Origin: JAFAYN01 sp963733105
GTDB lineage: Bacteria; Gemmatimonadota; Gemmatimonadetes; Longimicrobiales; Longimicrobiaceae
Length of the DNA: 64,000 nucleotides
Reading direction: 5' to 3'
Assembly: GCA_963733105.1 (NCBI GenBank)
Contig: CAVTCB010000020.1
Span: forward strand, 271,425 to 335,424
Shown here piece by piece: positions 51,645 to 61,432 of the stretch. The notes under the pieces were generated by a model that ran no database searches, was not told the DNA's origin, and saw nothing but the letters and a program-made list of their open reading frames with translations. Both the position numbers and the translations under genes were made by a program. The first letter of the stretch is position 1. Every line of letters starts with the position of its first letter.

Positions 51645-54600
51645 TCAGAACTCCTGCCGGACCCGCTCGCGCCAGAACGCGGCCGTGTCCCCCAGCGTCC
51701 CCTCGGTGAAGCGGAAGCCCAGCGTGGCGAACGGGCCGCTCCCGCCGCTGGTGAAGAAGTCCGGGTCCAGCAGGTCGCCCAGGCGGTAGCCGCCCTCCAG
51801 CTCCAGCTGCGGCCCCAGCCGCATCACCAGCGAGGGCGCCGCGCTCCAGCGCATCGTCCCCGTGGTCCCCTCCAGCAGCATCCGCCCGTCCAGCCGCGCC
51901 GAGAGCGGCCCCCGCACCTGCTGCCCGAAGCGCCCGCCCAGGTAGTGCGCCAGCGAGCGGAAGGAGGACTCCCCCGGGACCGAGTCGCCCATGGCGCTCC
52001 AGCGCACCGCGTAGCGCCCGGCCAGCTCCGTCGCCGCCGCGGGCGCCCACACCACGTCCCCCGAGCCGATCAGGCGCGTCTCGTCCACCCCCTGGCTCAG
52101 CACGTCGCCGATCCCCAGGAGCGGGTTGGCGCTGCGGCGCCACTCCAGCTTGGCGAGCGCGTTGAAGCCGTCCGAGTCCACCGGGCGGAGCGCGAAGCCC
52201 AGGAGCGAGCGGTCGCGGCGCGTCCGGCGGTCCACGCCCCCGAAGCCGAGCTCGTCGCTCGACCAGTCGTGCCGCGTGAGCAGCGACAGCGAGGGACCCA
52301 GCGGGAGGTCGCCCGAGACGTCGAAGCGGTAGCCGCGCCGCTCCTCGCCGTCGCGCACCTCGCCGCGGGCGCTGAAGCGCATGGAGCTGTCCGCCGGGAG
52401 CCACTCCAGCCCCAGCCCCGCCGACCAGCGGTCCAGCTCCGGCCGCGCGAAGGGGAGCGCGCGCAGCGGGTCCGCCAGCGGGGCGCGGCTCAGCCCGAAG
52501 CGCCGCTCGAAGAGCGAGGTCACGGCCCACCCCCCGTCGAGGCTCAGCCGCTGGTTCCACCCCAGCGCCAGCGAGTTCGACGCCAGCTCCCCGTCCGCCC
52601 GCTCCACCCCGCCCCAGAGCTGCCCGCCGAAGAGCGACTCCAGCCGCAGCCCCGCCGAGGTCAGCGCGTACGCCGCCGAGTCGCCGTCCACGCGCACCCA
52701 GCGGTGCGACCCCTCCACCCGCATCCCCGGGAAGACGCGGTACGAGCCGCCCAGCCCGAAGTGGTCCGGGCGGGCCGGCGCCGAGCCCGAGGAGCGGAGG
52801 AGCTGGCTCCCCTCCACCCACACGCTCGCCTCCGGCGACAGCCCCAGCGTGGCCTTCCCCACCGCCGAGGAGGAGGAGCCCTGCCCCGCGGCGGACTGCA
52901 GGTCGCTGGTGACCCCGCCCTCGGCGGTGAGCTTGCGGCCGCCGATCGTCTGCTCCGCGGTGGCGTAGGTGGAGCTGCGCTCCACCCCGTAGTCGTGGAA
53001 GCTCTGCCGCTCGTGCCGGAGGCTGACCGAGGAGCCGGGGGTGAGGCGCAGCTCGCCCGAGAGGCGCAGCTCGTCCATCGCCGAGACCAGGCGCGGGTTG
53101 GCGGCGGCGGAGAAGCCCTCGCCCACCCGGAGCCAGCCGGCCTCCAGGCGCGCCCGGTCGCCGGGGAGCGTCCAGGACAGCTCCGCCCGCCCCGCCGTCG
53201 CGGCGGAGTCGGCCGTCACCGACCGGATCAGCTCCGCCTGCGCCTCCAGCCCCTTCCGCCGCACCGTGAAGTCGCCGCCGAACAGGTCGTAGTCCACCGA
53301 CGCGGCGCCCGGGAGCACCCCGCCGATCGGGCTCGTCCCCGGTCCGGTCCCCGCCGCGTCGCGGATCCCGAACACCCCGATCCCCAGCGAGTCCACCCCG
53401 CGGACCGTGAGGAGCCGCGACGCGTCCAGCTCCATCCGCCCGCCGCCCACGAAGCGCGTCTCCCCGCCCGAGCGGCGCTCCACCGTCGCCACCACGAACA
53501 CCGGGTTCCCCGACGGGTCGGTGGCGGGGACCGGGCGCTGCAGGAGGACCACCCCGGTGAAGTAGTCCACCTGGTAGTCCGTGAAGCGCGACAGCTCCTC
53601 GCGGGCGATCACCCGCGACGCGTTGTCCGCCGCGCGCACCTCGATGGCCACGCGCTCCGTCCCCGGGCGCACCCCGGCGCCCAGGCGGTACGGGCCCGAG
53701 CTCCCGTCGCCGCGGAGCTGGTGCTGCTCCAGCGCCTGGTCGGTGAGGCTCCCGAAGCCGTGCCACGCCAGCGCCCCCGTGGACACCCGGCCGCTCACCC
53801 CGGTGAGCGCGCGGCGGTAGGCGCCCAGGCTCCCGTCGCGGCCGAAGCCGGGGGTCTGCACGTCGCCCACCTCCAGCCAGTCGAAGCCGCGCTCCAGCCG
53901 GGCGGAGAGCGTCTGCGTGGAGGCCGAGAGGACGCGGCGCTCGCTCCCGTCGCCGAAGGTGGGGTAGCGGGCTTCGTCCAGCGGGTCGTAGCCGCCCCCG
54001 AAGAACTCCTCGCGCCCGTCGCCCCGGCGCGAGTCGTAGCTCACGCTCACCGACGTCTCCTTCCCCAGCGCGCCCTGCACCGTCACCGACCCGAACGCCT
54101 CCGGCGCCGCCCCCACCCCCACCTGCGCCACCCCGGTGGCGATCAGCGGGCGGACGAAGGGGAGGATGCGGAGCGGGAGGCTCCCGCGCACCTTGTCGAT
54201 CGCCAGCGACAGCTCCCCGGTCCCCACCTGGCGCCCGCCGTGCAGCGTCAGGTCCAGCCACCCGTCCGTCCCGGTGCGGAGCTGGAGCCCCACCGAGCTG
54301 GCGTCCACGTCCGGCCCGTCCACGGTGGCGCCCTTCACCTCCACCGTGACCCTGGGGCTGTCGGCCACCGCCACCTGCCAGCGGTCCACCACCCGGGCGC
54401 GCAGCCGCTCGGCGGCGCGCGCGTCGGCGCGCAGCGTCAGCTCCTTCACGGGGAGCTCGATGGAGGCGGGCTCCCCGGAGCGGTGCACCGCCACGCTGTC
54501 CCACCGCTCCCGCTGCCAGGAGTTGCGCATCCAGACGCGCAGCCGGTGCGGGCCGGGGGCCACCTCCAGGTTGATGAAGTCGAAGACGCCGTCGGGACGG

Positions 54601-56981
54601 AGCGTCCCCTCGCGGATCACCCGGTCGCCGTCGTACAGCTTCACCTCGGCGCCGGGCTCGCCGCGCACCCCCACGTACAGGCGGTTGGTGCCGATCACCG
54701 TCCCGTCGCCGGGGGCGGTGATCTCCACCGCGGGCCCGTCCAGGAAGGTGTTGCGGGCCTCCGCGTCGCGGTCCTCGCGGGAGCGGAGCGGGGCCACCCG
54801 GGGCGGCGCCCGGCGCTCGCTCCGCTCCGCGGCGGGCCCTTCGCCCCCGGCCCCGCCGGAGGGGTCGGTGGAGGAGGGGCCGGAGACGGGGGTCCCGGCC
54901 GCCGCGCCCTCCCGGCTCCCGGAGGGGAGGAGGCGGACCACGCGGAAGGAAGCGCGCGGCGCCGTCCACCCGTCCATACGCACCGTCGCCAGCTCCTCGC
55001 CCCGGCGCGCCACCGTGTAGCCGGCGGGGAGCCCCAGCGTGTCCAGGCGGAGGACGTGCGTCCCCGGGCGGAGGTCGCGGAAGGAGAAGCGCCCCTCGCG
55101 GTCGGTGGTCACCACCTCGCCGTCGGCGCTCCACACGCCGGCCCCGGGGACGCCCTTCTCGCCCGGGCCCTGCCGCCCGTCGCCGTCCTCGTCCAGCCAC
55201 ACCTTCCCGATCAGGGTGCGCGTCTGCATGGCGTGGCCGGCTCGCAGCCGCACCCAGGCCACCACCGTGTCGCTGCGGACCTGCCCGCCGGCGGCCTCCG
55301 CCCAGGCGCGGTTCCCCAGCGACGCCACGTCCCCCGGCGACACCACCGCGGCGGAGTAGCGCACGGTGTGCTCCGCGCCCGGGGCCAGCGGCCCGGCGAC
55401 GAAGATCCGCACCTCGCGCCCGTCCACCCGCAGCGAGTCCGCGCCCCGGAGGCTCCCCTCCACCATCCGCATCCCCGCGGGGAGGAGGTCGTGCAGCACG
55501 ATCCCCCCCATGGGGGCCGCGCCGCCGTTGCGGAGCACCACGGTGTAGGGCACCGACTCCCCCACACCGGTCTCCAGCACGGCCGACGACTTCCGCACCT
55601 CCAGCGCGCCCGGGTCCGCCGGGCCCGGGACCACCGGGGCCGACGCAGCCACCGCCGCCGAGACGCCGAGGCCCTGCACCGTCGCGCGGTTCACCACGCT
55701 CCGCCCCTCGGCCGCCGCCTCCACCCGCGCCACCACCGCGAACGCCCCGGAGGCGCCGGGCTGGAGCGTCCCCAGCCGCCAGCGCACGATGCGCCCCTCC
55801 ACCTCCGGCGACCCCTCGGCCGACACCAGGGTGAGCTCCGGCGGGAGCGAGTCCACCAGGATCGCCTCGCGGACCGCCGCCGCCGAGCGGTTGGCGTACG
55901 TCAGGCGGAAGGCCAGCTCCCCGCCCGCCCGAACCGGGCCGTCCCCGGTGCGCTCCTTGGTCACCTCCAGGCGCCCGGTCCCCACCCGCGTCTCCGCCGG
56001 GGTCGAGGCCACCTGCTGGGTCCCGTCCACGGCGAGCGTCGCCACGTTGGCGAGCGGTCCCTCGGGCGCGTCGGAGGCCACCACCGCCCGGAACGCCACC
56101 GTCCCGCTCGCACCCGGGGCGAGCGGCCCCGGCCGCACGGCCACCGTCTCGCGTCCGGCCGCGTCGCGCGCCACGCTCCCCGCGTCCGCGTCGGCGGCGT
56201 CGGTGAGCGGCGTCCCGTTCAGCCGCAGGCTCCCGGGGACGAAGCGCATCCCGGCCGGGAGCGGATCCCGGAGCAGGGCGTCCGCCAGCACCGCGACGCC
56301 GCGGTTGGCGAAGGTCAGCGTGTACGAAAGCGTGTCGCCGCGGAGCGCGTCCGCCAGGTCCACCGACTTGTCCAGCGTCGCCGCCGCGCTCCCCCGCCTC
56401 ACCGTCACCCGGTCCGTCGCCGCGGCGGTCACCGCCGGGTCGCCGGCGCTGGTGGCGCGCAGCGTCACCAGCACCTCCGCGCCGGCGAAGTCCGTCGGCA
56501 CTTCCAGCACCAGGAGGAGCGCCGAGGAGGCGCCCCCCGCCAGCGACAGCGCCCCGGAGACCGCCACGTCGCGCTCTCCCAGCGCCCCGTCGCCGTCCAC
56601 GTCCAGGAAGAGCGACAGCCGCCACCCCGCCGGGCCGGCCGCCGCCAGGCGGAAGGAGTCCGCCGCGGCTCCCTGGTTCTGCACCCGGTGGGCGAGCACG
56701 CGCCGCTCACCGGGGTCCAGCGTCACCTCGTGGTCGGGGGTCACCGACACCCCCACCGTGCGCGACACCGTCACGAAGGCCCGCGCGGTGTCGCGCCCCT
56801 CCACGGCGTTGTCGGACCGGTACGCGAGGTACGCCCGGTTCTCCACCACCGATTCCTGCACCCGCTGGGCCGCCGCCGGGGCCGCGCCCGCGAGCAGGAA
56901 CGCCGCGACTCCGGCCCAGGCGAGGATCGCCTGGACCGGGACGCGGCGGCCCGTGCCCGTGAACGCGGAAAGAAAGCTCAT
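51645..56981 (-). CDS. Giant DUF11/SdrB-like protein with C-terminal outer-membrane beta-barrel
   Basis: A 1,778-residue exported protein. Residues 1-39 are a signal peptide (APAAAQ). Then an Ig-like domain, three DUF11 domains (about 225-335, 340-450, 460-580; LDKSVDLADALRGDTLSYTL, LEVTKERTGDGPVRAGGELA, LEVRKSSAVLETGVGESVPY), an SdrD-B-like domain with LIGKVWLDEDGDGRQGPGEK, a Pro/Ser linker, another Ig-like domain (760-850) and, from about 950, a strand-rich region with ARYPTFGDGSERR and a C-terminal Phe, consistent with a large barrel. It probably anchors at the outer membrane and displays the DUF11 stalk. It is the last gene of the four-gene DUF11 cluster. Confidence 0.85.
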   Translation of the reverse strand: MSFLSAFTGTGRRVPVQAILAWAGVAAFLLAGAAPAAAQRVQESVVENRAYLAYRSDNAVEGRDTARAFVTVSRTVGVSVTPDHEVTLDPGERRVLAHRVQNQGAAADSFRLAAAGPAGWRLSLFLDVDGDGALGERDVAVSGALSLAGGASSALLLVLEVPTDFAGAEVLVTLRATSAGDPAVTAAATDRVTVRRGSAAATLDKSVDLADALRGDTLSYTLTFANRGVAVLADALLRDPLPAGMRFVPGSLRLNGTPLTDAADADAGSVARDAAGRETVAVRPGPLAPGASGTVAFRAVVASDAPEGPLANVATLAVDGTQQVASTPAETRVGTGRLEVTKERTGDGPVRAGGELAFRLTYANRSAAAVREAILVDSLPPELTLVSAEGSPEVEGRIVRWRLGTLQPGASGAFAVVARVEAAAEGRSVVNRATVQGLGVSAAVAASAPVVPGPADPGALEVRKSSAVLETGVGESVPYTVVLRNGGAAPMGGIVLHDLLPAGMRMVEGSLRGADSLRVDGREVRIFVAGPLAPGAEHTVRYSAAVVSPGDVASLGNRAWAEAAGGQVRSDTVVAWVRLRAGHAMQTRTLIGKVWLDEDGDGRQGPGEKGVPGAGVWSADGEVVTTDREGRFSFRDLRPGTHVLRLDTLGLPAGYTVARRGEELATVRMDGWTAPRASFRVVRLLPSGSREGAAAGTPVSGPSSTDPSGGAGGEGPAAERSERRAPPRVAPLRSREDRDAEARNTFLDGPAVEITAPGDGTVIGTNRLYVGVRGEPGAEVKLYDGDRVIREGTLRPDGVFDFINLEVAPGPHRLRVWMRNSWQRERWDSVAVHRSGEPASIELPVKELTLRADARAAERLRARVVDRWQVAVADSPRVTVEVKGATVDGPDVDASSVGLQLRTGTDGWLDLTLHGGRQVGTGELSLAIDKVRGSLPLRILPFVRPLIATGVAQVGVGAAPEAFGSVTVQGALGKETSVSVSYDSRRGDGREEFFGGGYDPLDEARYPTFGDGSERRVLSASTQTLSARLERGFDWLEVGDVQTPGFGRDGSLGAYRRALTGVSGRVSTGALAWHGFGSLTDQALEQHQLRGDGSSGPYRLGAGVRPGTERVAIEVRAADNASRVIAREELSRFTDYQVDYFTGVVLLQRPVPATDPSGNPVFVVATVERRSGGETRFVGGGRMELDASRLLTVRGVDSLGIGVFGIRDAAGTGPGTSPIGGVLPGAASVDYDLFGGDFTVRRKGLEAQAELIRSVTADSAATAGRAELSWTLPGDRARLEAGWLRVGEGFSAAANPRLVSAMDELRLSGELRLTPGSSVSLRHERQSFHDYGVERSSTYATAEQTIGGRKLTAEGGVTSDLQSAAGQGSSSSAVGKATLGLSPEASVWVEGSQLLRSSGSAPARPDHFGLGGSYRVFPGMRVEGSHRWVRVDGDSAAYALTSAGLRLESLFGGQLWGGVERADGELASNSLALGWNQRLSLDGGWAVTSLFERRFGLSRAPLADPLRALPFARPELDRWSAGLGLEWLPADSSMRFSARGEVRDGEERRGYRFDVSGDLPLGPSLSLLTRHDWSSDELGFGGVDRRTRRDRSLLGFALRPVDSDGFNALAKLEWRRSANPLLGIGDVLSQGVDETRLIGSGDVVWAPAAATELAGRYAVRWSAMGDSVPGESSFRSLAHYLGGRFGQQVRGPLSARLDGRMLLEGTTGTMRWSAAPSLVMRLGPQLELEGGYRLGDLLDPDFFTSGGSGPFATLGFRFTEGTLGDTAAFWRERVRQEF

Positions 56982-57004
56982 GTCGGCAGCGGCCCGTTAG
57001 CGGT

Positions 57005-58222
57005 TTACTTGACCTGCACCCGGACCCAGAAGAACCGGCTGGCGGCGGGCGCCAGCGACGGCAGCGACGCCGTGACCGTCCCGCTCGACTCGCCGATGGT
57101 CCACCCGCCCGCGTCGCCCGTCGCGGACTGGTAGGTCACCGCCGCGGGGAGCGGATCGCTGACGCTGACCGTGTTGGCCTGCGAGGCGCCGCCGTTGGTG
57201 ACGGTGATCTTGTACTGGATGAACTCGCCCGGGAGGACCCGGTCGGCACCCGTGATCGCCGTCGTCTGGTTGTCGCGGAACGCCTCCTTGGTCATGGTGA
57301 TCGCAGCGCGGATCACCGTGACGGTGTAGTCGCCCACGTCCGTGGTCGTCGGGGCTGCGGCGTCGGTCGCGGTGAGCTGCAGGTTGGAGCTGGCGCCCGC
57401 CGCGGCGCCGTTGGCCACGGTGTAGACCACGTCCACCGTCACCGTCGCGCCGGCGCCGACGGCGATGGAGCCGGTGCTCCCCGCCGTCCCGTTCACCGAG
57501 ACGATGCTGACCACCGCGCCGTTGGTGCTGTTGGCCGACAGGTTGAAGGTGCCGCCCACGCCGCCGGAGTTGGTGAGCGTGTAGGTGGCGGTGTACTGCG
57601 TCCCGTTGCTCGGGAGCCGCGACACCGTCCCGCCGTCCGGCGTCACCGAGATGTTGGCGATCGCCGTCGGATTGATGCTGGTGGTGGACGTGTCGCTCGT
57701 CCCGGTGCTGCGGCGCGAGGTCGCGGTCAGCGCCAGCGGGATGGTCGCTCCGCCCTGCCCGGGGGCCACGGTGTAGACCACGGTCACCGCCACGTTGCCG
57801 CCCGCGATGATCCCCATCCCGGCGAGCGCCGTGTTGAGGTCGGTCAGCGTGGGGTAGACCGTCGAGCCGATCTTGTAGCCGGTGACGGTGACGCCCGCGC
57901 CGGCCGACACGGAGACGGTGAGCGAGTCGAGGCCGTTGCCGTTGTTGGTGAGCGTGTAGGTGAGCTCGTTCCCGGTGCTCGGGCTCAGCGGGGTCGCCGT
58001 CGCGGGCGAGGTGACGTCCACGCCGGCCGTGAAGCCCACGGTGACGTTCACGCTCGCCGTCACCGGCGTGTACGTGTTGCTGTTGGCGTCCGTCCAGCTC
58101 GCGGTCGCCGTGTTGGTGATGACCGTGCCTTCCGGCGTGGGGCTCTGGGCGAAGGCCGGCGCCGCGGCGAGCGGCACCAGCAGCAGCCCTGCGAGCGCGA
58201 TCCTACTAAGCGTGCTCCTCAT
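57005..58222 (-). CDS. Secreted DUF11 repeat protein
   Basis: A 405-residue exported protein. The start at 58222 gives a signal peptide ending AAPAFAQ. The mature part is Thr/Val/Asn/Gly-rich and built of about three Ig-like strands-repeats (NELTYTLTNNGNGLDSLTVS, TYTLTNSGGVGGTFNLSANS) and a final DUF11 domain (FIQYKITVTNGGASQANTVS, VSDPLPAAVTYQSATGDAGG). The codon use is slightly lower in G+C than neighbours. No anchor is present, so it may be released or bind the barrel protein encoded 23 nt downstream. Confidence 0.82.
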   Translation of the reverse strand: MRSTLSRIALAGLLLVPLAAAPAFAQSPTPEGTVITNTATASWTDANSNTYTPVTASVNVTVGFTAGVDVTSPATATPLSPSTGNELTYTLTNNGNGLDSLTVSVSAGAGVTVTGYKIGSTVYPTLTDLNTALAGMGIIAGGNVAVTVVYTVAPGQGGATIPLALTATSRRSTGTSDTSTTSINPTAIANISVTPDGGTVSRLPSNGTQYTATYTLTNSGGVGGTFNLSANSTNGAVVSIVSVNGTAGSTGSIAVGAGATVTVDVVYTVANGAAAGASSNLQLTATDAAAPTTTDVGDYTVTVIRAAITMTKEAFRDNQTTAITGADRVLPGEFIQYKITVTNGGASQANTVSVSDPLPAAVTYQSATGDAGGWTIGESSGTVTASLPSLAPAASRFFWVRVQVK

Positions 58223-58260
58223 GTCCTGGTTCCGTGTCCTTGGTGAGAGAGAAGGAAGGA

Positions 58261-58779
58261 TCAGCGCCCGCTCCCGCCCGCCGCGGGCGCGGCGAGACGG
58301 GCGTCGAACTCTGCGGTGACGGTGGCTCCCGGGGCGACCCACCCGCCCACGATCCACCGCACGTGCGTGTACCGCTCGGGCGCGGCGGGGCGCTGCACCC
58401 GCCGGCCGTCCACCAGCACCTCTTCCATCGGCTGCGCCGAGAAGCTCCGGCCCCCGTCGATGGAGTACTCCGCCCGCGCGTCGTCCCGGGTGGCCCGGGT
58501 GGACCCCGGGACGAAGCGGACGCCGCCCGGGAGCGGGTTCTTCAGCTCCACGCCCCGCACCGGCCGCCCCACCACGTTGGTGAAGCGCAGGCGGTAGCGG
58601 AGCACGTCGCCCGGGCGCGCCGTGGCGTCGCGTCGCGGCGCGCCCCGGGCCGCCTCGGCGGCGGCGGTGCGGTTGTCCGCCGTCACGGTGAGCGCCTGGG
58701 GCTTCGCGGCTTCCTGCGCGAACGCGGGGGCGCTCAGCAGGAGCGGGACGAGCAGGAGCAGACGGTACGGGAGCCTCAT
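58261..58779 (-). CDS. Small exported single-DUF11 protein
   Basis: A 172-residue protein: signal peptide (SAPAFAQ) plus one DUF11 domain (VLRYRLRFTNVVGRPVRGVE, LKNPLPGGVRFVPGST, SIDGGRSFSAQPMEEVLVDG, THVRWIVGGWVAPGATVTAE). A protein that is just one DUF11 domain suggests a subunit that could polymerise or cap. Spacing to the next DUF11 gene is 38 nt. Confidence 0.82.
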   Translation of the reverse strand: MRLPYRLLLLVPLLLSAPAFAQEAAKPQALTVTADNRTAAAEAARGAPRRDATARPGDVLRYRLRFTNVVGRPVRGVELKNPLPGGVRFVPGSTRATRDDARAEYSIDGGRSFSAQPMEEVLVDGRRVQRPAAPERYTHVRWIVGGWVAPGATVTAEFDARLAAPAAGGSGR

Positions 58780-58842
58780 GGTTTCTCCAGCGTTGGGGAG
58801 TGAATCGGCCCCGCGGGGCCGGAAAAGACGATCGTCATGCGC

Positions 58843-60840
58843 TCAACGGATGCGCGCCACGAAGCGGAGGTTCCCGGACGACTGGACGACGTCGGCGGGG
58901 AGGGTGCCGTTGAGCGTCCAGCGGATGCGCTGCACGCAGGCGTCGAAGCCCGCGGGCGCGCCGCACCCCCCGCTGGCGGGGGTGTGCGTCCAGGTGGCGC
59001 CCCCGTCGGCCGAGTAGACCACCGTGGTGGTGATCCCGCCGGGGAGGGTCTCCTGGACGCTCCCCAGCTTGAACAGGAGCTGGGTCGGGAGGAGGTCGGT
59101 GACCACCACGCCGGTGGCGGCCCCCTCGCCCCCGTTCCCGAACTGGAGCGTGTAGGTGAGCTCCGTGCCCGGGGGAGAAGTGGTGGCCGGCGAGACCAGC
59201 TTGGAGAGGGTCACCGAGGGGACCACGCGGCGCACCTCCGCCCATCCCTCCGCCTGCACGGCCGGCTGGGTGACGGAGCGGGCCTTGAGGTACAGGACGT
59301 CGTCGGCCAGACCACCCACCGCCACCGTGTACCACACCGTGAACACCCCCGAGCCGCCCAGCGCCAACGGGATGCGCACGCTGTCCGGGCGGATGCGGGT
59401 GGTGATCCCGGGGCCCGTCACCGAGTCCACCGTCGCGAACAGCGGCGTCCCGGTCACGCGAGCGATGAGGTCGAAGCTCTCCGCCACGTTGGAGGTGTTG
59501 GTCACCGTGTAGGTCTGCGGGTACGCCGTCCCCGGGAGCCTCCGCACCGGCGAGGAGAGCCCCTGCGGCGTCACCGTCACGGCGTAGGTGGCCACGGTCA
59601 CCGTGGCGGTGGCGGTGCCCAGCAGGGTGACCCCCGCGTAGGCCCGCGCCGTGTTCACGTACTGCCCCGCGGTGGACGGGATGGTGGCCGTGTAGATCAG
59701 GGTGAGCGTCCCGCCCGGGGCCACGGTGTACGGCCCGCGCCACTTGAGCGTCCCGGTGGAGGACCCGGCCGGGACCGAGCCCGAGTTGGCGGCGGTGACC
59801 CCGCTCCCCCCGGCGATCCCCACGTAGACCACCCCGCCCGGGAGGACGTCGGAGATGGAGTCGATCTCCGCCGTGAAGGACGAGGGGTTGGAGACCGACA
59901 CCGTGTAGGTGACGGTGCCCCCGCCCACCAGCGTGGTCGGGGAAGCGCTCTTGGAGACGCCGAACGGGTTGGTGGCCCCCGGGAGCGTCGGCCCCACGAA
60001 GGTCTCGTAGTTGGACGAGTACTTGAGCTGCGTCCCGCTGAGCTGGTTGGAGTACGGCCGGGCCGTCGAGGTGACCCCCGCGCACAGGTACTTGAAGTAG
60101 TACCGGATGGTGGCCTGCTGCCCGTTCCCCGTCTGCTTGGCGTTGGCGGTGAAGTACTGCCGGTTGGCGGTCCCGGACGGGATGGCGAGGATGTTGGAGA
60201 CGGTCACCAGCGAGCCGACCATCTGGAAGCAGCCGGCGTTGAACGTGGCGTTCCCCACCGGCTGCAGGTCGTAGGTGGTCCCCACGTCCGCCCCGCCGAA
60301 GTCGTAGGTGACGTCCAGGTAGATCGTCTGCCCCACCACCGCCCCCGCCCCCAGGGTCCCGTTCACCAGCACGCCGCCCGCCTGGGCGCTGATCATGCTC
60401 TTGGTGGTGACCGTCCCCGACCCCGAGGTGGACCCGGGCGACGAGTCGGTGACCGACATGGTCAGCGTCGCGGACACCCCGAACGAGCAGGGATAGCTCA
60501 CGAACCAGTAGACGGTCCGGGACGCCCCGGCGGCGAGGGAGCCGAGGTACTGGCTCGACGCCTGCCCGCCGGCGAGCGCGATCCCGCCCGCGAAGCCGGT
60601 GATGGCGGCCCGCAGGTTGGTCTGGGTGGTCCCGGAGGTGTTGGTCACCCGGAACGCCACGTAGGTGGCCTGCGGGCCGGTGCACGGCTGGTTGCTGTCG
60701 AGCGTCAGGTCCGCCGAGCTGACCATGGTCACCGACACCACCGGCGCCCGCACGCTCCCCGCCGTCGTCGCGTGCGCGGCGGCGAAGGAGCAGAGGGAGA
60801 GCGCCAGTGTCACCCAGGCGGCCAGGAGGCGACGGGACAT
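58843..60840 (-). CDS. Secreted multi-domain DUF11 protein
   Basis: A 665-residue exported protein with signal peptide (AAAHA). Multiple Ig-like modules follow. At least two are clear DUF11 domains: VSKSASPTTLVGGGTVTYTV (about 300) and LSKLVSPATTSPPGTELTYT (about 540), each followed by a xxDxLPxxxxF/Y strand (ISDVLPGGVVYVGIA, VTDLLPTQLLFKLGS). Six cysteines are visible (PCTGPQ, YPCSFG, GCFQM, YLCAG, GGCGAP, DACVQ), probably disulfide-bonded pairs. It is the first gene of the DUF11 cluster, about 590 bp from the divergent metallopeptidase gene. Confidence 0.82.
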   Translation of the reverse strand: MSRRLLAAWVTLALSLCSFAAAHATTAGSVRAPVVSVTMVSSADLTLDSNQPCTGPQATYVAFRVTNTSGTTQTNLRAAITGFAGGIALAGGQASSQYLGSLAAGASRTVYWFVSYPCSFGVSATLTMSVTDSSPGSTSGSGTVTTKSMISAQAGGVLVNGTLGAGAVVGQTIYLDVTYDFGGADVGTTYDLQPVGNATFNAGCFQMVGSLVTVSNILAIPSGTANRQYFTANAKQTGNGQQATIRYYFKYLCAGVTSTARPYSNQLSGTQLKYSSNYETFVGPTLPGATNPFGVSKSASPTTLVGGGTVTYTVSVSNPSSFTAEIDSISDVLPGGVVYVGIAGGSGVTAANSGSVPAGSSTGTLKWRGPYTVAPGGTLTLIYTATIPSTAGQYVNTARAYAGVTLLGTATATVTVATYAVTVTPQGLSSPVRRLPGTAYPQTYTVTNTSNVAESFDLIARVTGTPLFATVDSVTGPGITTRIRPDSVRIPLALGGSGVFTVWYTVAVGGLADDVLYLKARSVTQPAVQAEGWAEVRRVVPSVTLSKLVSPATTSPPGTELTYTLQFGNGGEGAATGVVVTDLLPTQLLFKLGSVQETLPGGITTTVVYSADGGATWTHTPASGGCGAPAGFDACVQRIRWTLNGTLPADVVQSSGNLRFVARIR

Positions 60841-61432
60841 CGAACCGGGTCGGGAGGTAAGAAGCGCTGCCCGACGGCAGACCCCCGGTCGGGGGATGCG
60901 GCGGGCGCGGTGCGTGCTCGGACTATCGGGAATCTCGGCGCAGCGAGGGAGGGCCTCGGTACAGCCTGCGCGGGTCGGGGGGAGTGTGTCCGGCTTCGTT
61001 CTGCGGGTGCATAATAACGATACACGGCACTCTCACGTACGATCAGCTCAACTTCTTATTCATCAACATTTTACAATGCAATGCCCCTTTAGAAGCTTGC
61101 GATTCGTTCCCGAACGGGAACGAAATCGGCGGATATGGCCTCGCTACGGATGTTCTTTACGCATCCGTAATGCGCGTTCCGCTTATTTCCAGACAGTGCA
61201 CAAAGGTTGATCGGCCGCCACCGTAAGCTTTCTCGACACCCGCCCCATCCTGTTGAACAGCAAACGTTTACGAACACCAGCCGGCGCAGGCGTCCGGATA
61301 CTGTACACCCCCTCCGTTCGAACCGGCACCACAAACATCAACCACACAACAACTTAGCTCAATTTTCGATGCGGCCCGGCTCTGGCCTGGTAACGGTGCG
61401 TCCACGCACCCGCGCCCGACCGGAGCCCTCGC
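60841..61432. promoter_or_regulatory. 592-bp divergent intergenic region with a low-G+C core and two perfect inverted repeats
   Basis: The stretch 61,000-61,370 is markedly A/T-rich for this genome. It holds TTCGTTCCC-GAAC-GGGAACGAA (61103-61124, 9-bp stem) and TACGGATG-TTCTTTACG-CATCCGTA (61145-61169, 8-bp stem). It separates the leftward DUF11 operon from the rightward gluzincin lipoprotein gene and presumably contains both promoters. I see no gene, and no riboswitch I recognise. Confidence 0.55.

Noticed and set aside
51945..57134. 1,729-residue rightward reading frame opposite the giant DUF11 gene
   Set aside because: Same shadow effect; the leftward frame has signal peptide, DUF11 domains and barrel features.
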